From: Viscum album
Taxonomy: Eukaryota > Streptophyta > Magnoliopsida > Santalales > Viscaceae
NCBI GenBank assembly: GCA_963277665.1
Contig: OY728122.1
Coordinates: forward strand, 2,124,946,024 to 2,125,010,023
DNA: 64,000 bases
Direction: 5' to 3'
Shown: positions 57,731 through 64,000 of the stretch, one piece after another
How positions within the stretch are numbered: the stretch's first letter is position 1
Layout: each line of letters begins with the position of its first letter
Made by a program: the position numbers and the translations under genes
Notes under the pieces: model-generated
The model's input: the letters and a program-made list of their open reading frames with translations, nothing else
Databases searched by the model: none
Told to the model about the DNA's origin: nothing

Positions 57731-60700
57731 TTACTGCATAAAAAGACTCGGGTGGTTCTTCATCATAAGTTCCTCAGGTTCCCACGTTGCCTCTTCCATC
57801 TTATGGTTTCTCCACAAAACTTTTACCAGACGCGTCGTCCGGTTTCTCAGCACTTGTTCTCTCGTATCAAGAATCTTGAAGGGCTCTTCGCAATAAGACA
57901 GATCGGGTTCCAGTTCTAATTCTTCATAGGTGAGTACATGCGTTGGATCAGGCATGTATTTCCTCAATAGAGATACGTGGAACACATCGTGAACTTTGGA
58001 GAGACTTGGCGGCATTGCCAATCGGTAATCTACAACCCCAATTCGTTCTAGAATTTCGAAAGGTCCAATGTACCTGGGACTCAATTTACCTTTCTTACCA
58101 AAACGTATGACTCCCTTCCACGGAGATACCTTCAGGAAAACATGATCACCGACTTGAAATTCCAAATCCTTCCTTCGATTATCAGCATAGTTCTTCTGCC
58201 TACTTTGAGCTGCTTTGATGTGATTTTGGATTACCTTCACCTTTTCCACCGTTTCCTCCACCAGTTCTGGGCCTACAAGTTTTCTTTCACCAACATCATC
58301 CCAACAGGTTGGTGTATGACATCTCTTTCCATATAACGCTTCATATGGTGACATCTGAATACTCGAATGGAAGCTATTGTTATAGGAAAATTCTACCAGA
58401 GGTAAATATTGATCCCACATACCCTGAAAGTCAAGTGAGCAAGATCTCAACATGTCTTCTAAGGTTTGAATAGTCCGTTCTGATTGTCCGTCTGTCTGAG
58501 GGTGGTAAGCAGTGCTCAAATAAAGTTCAGTATCCAGGGATTTCTGAAGACTTTTCCAGAATCTTGAAGTAAAACGGGGATCACGATCAGAAACAATTGA
58601 TAAGGGTAATCCATGAAGTCTCACAACTTCATTAATATATAGTCTTGCTAGACGTTCCAGGGGTAGATCTTCTTTTGTAGCAAGAAAATGTGCTGACTTG
58701 GTAAGACGATCAACAATAACCCATATTGCATCATTCCTTCTAGGAGTCTTTGGTAGCCCCATGACAAAGTCCATCGTAATATTGTCCCATTTCCACTCCG
58801 GTATGGGAAGAGGTTGCATGACTCCTCCAGGCTGTTGCCTTCCAGCTTTCACTTGTTGAAAAACCATACATCTTGACACAAAATCAGCAATCTCCCTCTT
58901 CATGTTGTCCCACCAAAAATGTTCCTTCAAATCTCTATACATTTTGGTGCTCCCAGGGTGTATAGAGAAATTGGAACTATGAGCATCATCCAGCAATTAC
59001 CTTTTTAGATCAGGTAAATCGGGAACACAAAGTCTCTTCCCGAATTTCAAAATCCCATCTTCATACACAAAGTCTCTCAATCTCCCATCATTCACAGCTT
59101 TAATCTTCTTCTGAAATTCTTCATCATCGGTCTGAGAACTCTTAATCCTTTCTAGTAAAGATGGTTTGGCAACCATTTGAAAAAGCATTGATGTTTCACC
59201 TTCCCTGGTTATTCCCATGTCCATCTTCACTAGATCCATGAAAATTGGATCCCTTTCAATTCTCATCATGTTCAAAACTCCATGGTCTTTTCTGCTCAAA
59301 GCATCTGCCACCTTGTTTGCTTTCCCCGGGTGGTAGTGTATCGTACAATCATAATCCTTGAGTAATTCAAGCCATCTCCTTTGCCTCATGTTGAGTTCTT
59401 TTTGTGAGAAAATATACTTCAAACTCTTGTGATCAGTATAAATCTCACATTTTTCCCCATAGAGGTAGTGCCTCCATATCTTCAAAGCAAAGATCATAGC
59501 TGCTAACTCAAGATCATGAGTAGGATAGTTTTGTTCATGAATTTTCAACTGTCGTGATGCATAGGCAATAAATCTATCATTTTTCATAAGGACACATCCA
59601 TGTCCCTTCTTTGATGCATCACTATAAATAACGAACCCATCATTCCCCGATGGTAGAGTCAATATAGGAGCATTGACTAATCTTCTCTTCAGTTCTTTGA
59701 AACATTATTCACACTCTTTTGTCCAAACAAATTTAACCCCTTTACGTGTGAGCTTCGTTAATGGGTTAGCCAATCGGGCAAAATTCTGGACGAAACGTCA
59801 ATAATAACCTGCCAAACCAATAAAACTACGTACCTCAGTTATACTCGTAGGTGCTGGCCATTCTTGGATTGCCTTGGTCTTAGAAGGATCAACAGAGATT
59901 CCATCTTTAGAGACAATATGGCCAAGAAAAGAAATCTCCTGAAGCCAGAATTCACACTTGCTAAACTTCCCATATAATTCATGCCTCCTCAGAGTCTTCA
60001 AGATAATGCGCAAGTGATTTTCATGATCTTCGTAGGTTTTGGAGTATACCAAGATATCATCAATAAATACCACCACAAATTCATCTAGATACTCCTTGAA
60101 AACTCTATTCATTAGATCCATGAATACAGAGGGTGCATTAGTCAATCCAAACGGCATTACAGTAAACTCGTAATGCCCGTACCTGGTTCGAAATGCTGTT
60201 TTCGGAATGTCTTCCTTCTTCACACACAACTGATGGTATCCAGATCGAAGGTCAATCTTTGAAAAGTATTGAGCTCCATGCAGTTGGTCAAATAAATCAT
60301 CAATACGAGGTAGGGGATAATTTTTCTTTATCGTTATAGCATTGATCTCCCTATAGTCGATACATAACCTCATAGATCCATCTTTCTTTTTAACAAAAAG
60401 AACAGGGGCTCCCCATGGAGAAACACTAGGGAGAGTAAATCCCTTATTACTCAGTTCCTCTAGTTGTTTCTTTAGTTCGACTAATTCTACAGTGGCCATT
60501 CTATAAGGGGTCTTCGATATAGGCCTTGATCCAGGAATCAAATCAATGGAAAACTCAACTTCTCGTTCTGGAGGATGTCCAGGTAAATCTTCCGGAAATA
60601 CATCTACAAATTCTTTCACAACAGGTACATCCTCTATTTGAACATTCCTTTCCTCACCGACAGTTATTTCATTCTCTTCCTCCCCAATAATTGAATTAAG

Positions 60701-62197
60701 TTGAGCTACTGGGGGTGGATCTAAATAAGAATTAGGTGGTGATGATTCTGCTCTAATGATAAGGTGTTCCTTATCATTATCATCAAGAATCATAACCTCT
60801 TTCTTCTTACAATAAATCTTCGCATCATAGTCCGAAAGCCAGTCCATACCGAGGATTATATCAAACTCAATCATAGGTATGACGATGAGATCAGCTGATA
60901 ATGAAAATTTATGTGCTCTAATGGGGACTGATTCACAAAACTTTGTTGCAATAATACTTCCCTTAGGAGTTTTAACTGACAACTCCCTTATTAAATCAAA
61001 TTGGAAATATCTAATTTTCTTAGCAAACTGGGAAGATATGAAACAATGCGATGATCCAGAATCAAATAATGCATTTGCTAAACTTGAGGAAACCATTAAA
61101 TTACCTGCCACCACATCTTTCGGAGATTCTACCTCAGCAGTAGTGATAGCATATTCCTGGCCTTGATCCCTTGTCCTTTTCTGAGGTAAGTTCTCCTGAC
61201 GCTTAGGACATGAATTTGCATAATTCCCCATCTCCCTACAATTGTAGCACTGAACGTTGGTAGCTTCCTTCTTCCCCTTGCAATTATGAGCTTGGTGGCC
61301 TTTTTCACCACACTTGTAACAGACTCCCATTCCCTTCAAGCAAGTACCAGGGTGTTTCTTCCCGCATTTACCATAGGATGGATATTCAACCTTTCCTTTC
61401 TTCCCCTTATTTCCATTCCCAGATTGTTCAGCAGGTCTCTTCTTCTCTTGTTTTGCTTTAAAGTCATAAGACTTAGAGAATTCCTTTTCGGTCTTGATGG
61501 CACATGAGACAATGTCTTCGTACGATGAAAAGGATTGTGAGACTAATGCTCGACGGAGAAATGGTTTTAACCCATCAAAGAAATGATCAATCTTAGTTCT
61601 TGGGTTGCGTATATAATCTCCAGCATACCTCGCTAACCTTGTAAAGTTTGCCTCATACTTTGCGACATTCTCATCCTCCTTCTGTCTCAGACTTAGAAAT
61701 TGCCTTTCCATATCTGCTCGATGGTCGCGAGGGAAGTATTTTTCTAAAAACAGATCTTTGAACTCCCTCCATTCCATATTTGATACTTCATCATCTTCCT
61801 TCATGTTTTGAATCAATGACCACCATTGATCAGCATCTCCAGTGAGGCGGTAAACTGCCATGATAACTTTCTCCCTTTCACTGCTCCCCAAAGCCTGAAA
61901 TATTTTCTCTAGGGAATTTATCCATTGCTCAGCTACTAAGGGATTTGTACTCCCATTTAACGTTGGTGGTTGTTTCCTCATGAATCGATCTAACATTGAT
62001 CCTCCACGCTGCGGATCAGGGTGCTCCATACGGGTAAGGTTATTATTCATAACCTGAGTAAGTTGTCCCAGTATGGTGATTAGCTGATCGACACCAGTTG
62101 CATCACCATCCCCACTATAATTATCTTGAGCAGGAGGGAAATCCCTACATGGAGTGCGCGCATTGATACGGTTTCCATTTCTTCCACTAGGCGCCAT
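57731..62197 (-). pseudogene. Element C gag-pol, one frame with three stops
   Basis: One continuous 1489-codon frame broken only by in-frame TGA (59798-59800), TAA (59705-59707) and TAA (58997-58999); no frameshift. Start MAPSGRNG. Residues: gag core about 85-230; CCHC knuckle 293-306 ([14 protein letters not shown]); second knuckle 317-330 with His replaced by Asn ([10 protein letters not shown]); aspartic protease DSGSS at 379; GMDWL 450-454; RT about 560-760 with FIDDILVYS at 711. RNase H follows the second stop ([38 protein letters not shown]). Integrase follows the third, with an HHCC end in which the last Cys is Phe (CMVFQQVK), core motifs MDFVMGLP, SDRDPRF, HPQTDGQSERT, and a chromodomain ending EEATWEPEEL. 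Expected products are structural protein, protease, RT/RNase H and a chromatin-targeted integrase. CGA to TGA and CAA to TAA fit C-to-T decay. Confidence 0.95.
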
Positions 62198-62385
62198 TTC
62201 TAAACAATGGCATAAACTAGATCAGTTTATGAATCAAAATACATAATCCCATACTTATAAAACACTTAACATAAATTGAACTATTTATGGATATAATCCA
62301 TAATCATAAAAATGTTTTCTTTGAGGAAGTATATACTCATAAACCCTTCATAATGATTTGTAAAGAAAATGAGAGTTATCCTAAG

Positions 62386-62546
62386 CATATCCCCCGGGAG
62401 TGTCGTAACCAAGAGTGCAGCAAGGCCCATTGTCGTGCACCAGTTCCCGTTCGAGTCTAGCTCAAAGCGGTGCTTTCGGGTTTTACCCCTAGGTACATCT
62501 GTGCCAGAGCCGCCTCTACCTGCTCGTATCCAGACAGGGATGTATT
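62386..62546 (-). promoter_or_regulatory. Conserved leader block, element C copy
   Basis: Matches the A and E blocks at well over 90% by eye although the C LTRs share only their extreme ends with A/E. Contains GTGCAC and the ggttttacccctagg segment. Confidence 0.6.
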
Positions 62547-62684
62547 GCTCGGAAAACTCACAAAATCTCTACAATACCAAAATTCTAGGAAGTTCTTCTA
62601 TACTAATCCTCAAAGTTCATCTTAGGTCTACGTGCTCTAATCAGAGTTTATCTAAATCTAGCATCCAAGGTTTGTACTAAACTT

Positions 62685-62696
62685 CCTCTGATACCA
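62685..62696 (-). promoter_or_regulatory. Element C primer-binding site (iMet tRNA)
   Basis: TGGTATCAGAGG on the minus strand, two bases from the LTR end. Confidence 0.92.
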
Positions 62697-62698
62697 AC

Positions 62699-64000
62699 TG
62701 TAATGCCCCGACCCCAGCTACCCAGAGTCGGTGCATTAATTACATAACATTGGCATGATCACAAGAAAGATCAAATCCCGAAAGACCGATTGGTTTAGTA
62801 GCCTTGGAAACACTAGATATAATCATAAAGTTTTACATTACATTTCAAAGTGAAAAAACTACAACAACAACAAAGTCTTCATATCCACACTATTAACCCC
62901 TCATAATATCCCGCAAGTCATTCATAAATTACTTCTTCACTACCTGGGAAAAATAAAACATAGAAAAGGGGTGAGCTCAAATGCCCAGTAAGGATAACAA
63001 TATAGCGGAACATTCAAAATAAGCATAAACATTTAAGGCAATGAATTACTAAAACAAAAGCCTTTTAAAATTGAACTTCAACATAGTATGGAAAAAGTAA
63101 AATGAAATAATGCCATTTACTTGTTCACATGGATATTCTACTAATCGAATAATCACATGCAATATCAATAACCACTTTCATAATGTTGGAATGCATAATG
63201 TCAGACTATCATAACCACATAGCCAAGGCCTCGTGCCAAGACTACAAATAAGATTTTGTCAAGGCCTTGTGCCAAGACACTAGTTTGTCTCATGAGACCT
63301 ACCGATGCATCGAGGAGCTATAGCGGGCTCCACCCGTCACTTATTAAGTCCAATGCATTCCCATATGAAAAGGTTTAAACATAACATAAACATTCGTATT
63401 AAAACTAGCATACGAAATGTCAATAATTTCACCATAAACTATGAATGGTATAAAAATAGCACATCCACAGTCAAACATATCACAAAACCTTCAATACAAT
63501 ATAGAAGTTTTGTATCATAATAAATCAACTTCAAATAATCTTAAAATCCATCAAAGGATGTTGACATAGATGAAATCAAAATTCTTTTTAAAGAAGTATC
63601 TCCTTTTATTTTGAAATCATTTAAGATCCATATAAAATAAAACATTTTCTTTGAAAATATTCTTATAAGCTTGTATGGAAAGCTTCGACGATTTTATAAC
63701 GGCGGAAAATAACCGCACCCGCCGTATAAGTTAAAAAAAACATTCTTACCTCAATTTAGTCGAAAAGGTTAAAAAGGACCTTGTTTTGAAAACGACGGAA
63801 AGATTCCTTTATAAACCTCTTATAAAAAGTCAAACAAGGGTATAAATGACTTTAACCCATATTCTTGTAAATAGTAAAAATGTTTTGAAATACATTTCAA
63901 AGAAACATGGATGTGGATGATAAAGAGATCCCAGTAGATTATTACGTATAATACAACCTCGGATAATGAAGAGATTGTGAAATAACCCTTACCTTGTACT
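62699..64000 (-). repeat. Element C 5' LTR (cut by window end)
   Basis: Begins tgtaatgccccgacccc; 1302 bp are visible and align to 53913-55215 with few substitutions and one- or two-base indels. An open frame at 63305-63520 is also present in the left copy (54517-54732), because the LTRs are duplicates; it is AT-rich and I do not consider it a gene. Confidence 0.95.

Larger units (their letters stand above)
53913..64000 (-). mobile_element. Element C: youngest Ty3/gypsy chromovirus, runs off the window
   Basis: 3' LTR 53913-57685, PPT 57686-57698, gag-pol 57731-62197, leader, PBS 62685-62696, and 5' LTR from 62699 to the window end. From the left LTR length (3773 bp), the right end is expected about 2.5 kb beyond the window, for a total near 12.6 kb. 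About 1.3 kb of the two LTRs can be compared, and I count roughly 15-18 differences. The element sits in E's gag; the right target duplication is outside the window, so the left flank (aaggc) could not be tested. Confidence 0.95.

Noticed and set aside
60879..61507. Plus-strand frames inside the C gag-pol (similar cases at 29431, 31621 and 58142)
   Set aside because: Antisense shadows of the minus-strand polyprotein.

Overview
This is an AT-rich plant genomic window made almost entirely of transposable elements. The evidence for a plant is the set of Ty3/gypsy elements of the chromovirus (Tekay/Del-like) type with a chromodomain after integrase, plant iMet-type primer-binding sites (TGGTATCAGAGG), and a decayed CACTA (En/Spm) transposase of the plant TNP2 type. 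I could not assign a species, and I found no intact host gene, tRNA or rRNA.

Layout. 1-5294: AT-rich DNA with TG-rich microsatellites and one possible tRNA-related (SINE-like) remnant. 5295-11417: element D, an old minus-strand gypsy element; its LTRs carry an 18-bp minisatellite and its interior keeps only RT-end to chromodomain remnants. 11418-23100: AT-rich DNA holding a decayed plus-strand CACTA transposase at 17190-19240. 23100-23792 and 44462-47030: two halves of one diverged tandem array of about 180 bp, split by element B. 23793-44456: element B, minus strand, old, with TSD AGGAA. Element A (26121-36809, minus strand, TSD GCCAT) is nested inside B, within B's chromodomain codons. 48019-49160: a worn LTR fragment related to the A/E family. 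50547-53912: element E, plus strand, same family as A: its 5' LTR, PBS, leader and gag start. E's gag is interrupted by element C, minus strand, 53913 to beyond the window end, with 3.77-kb LTRs and the least decayed gag-pol.

Relative ages follow from nesting and LTR divergence. B is older than A, and E is older than C. The two C LTRs differ at about 1-1.5% of compared sites by eye, the A LTRs by several percent, and the B LTRs by clearly more. C keeps one continuous gag-pol frame broken by only three in-frame stops. A has about ten stops and a one-base frameshift. B and D are heavily decayed.

Two observations deserve most attention. First, the A/E family carries a small open reading frame of exactly 270 nt inside the LTR U3 in all three LTR copies seen. 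It encodes an 89-residue, heptad-like, probably coiled-coil protein, placed like a third gene at the 3' end of the genomic RNA. Second, a block of about 165 nt in the 500-nt leader between PBS and gag is nearly identical in A, E and C although the LTRs of C and A/E are unrelated by eye, which suggests a conserved RNA signal.
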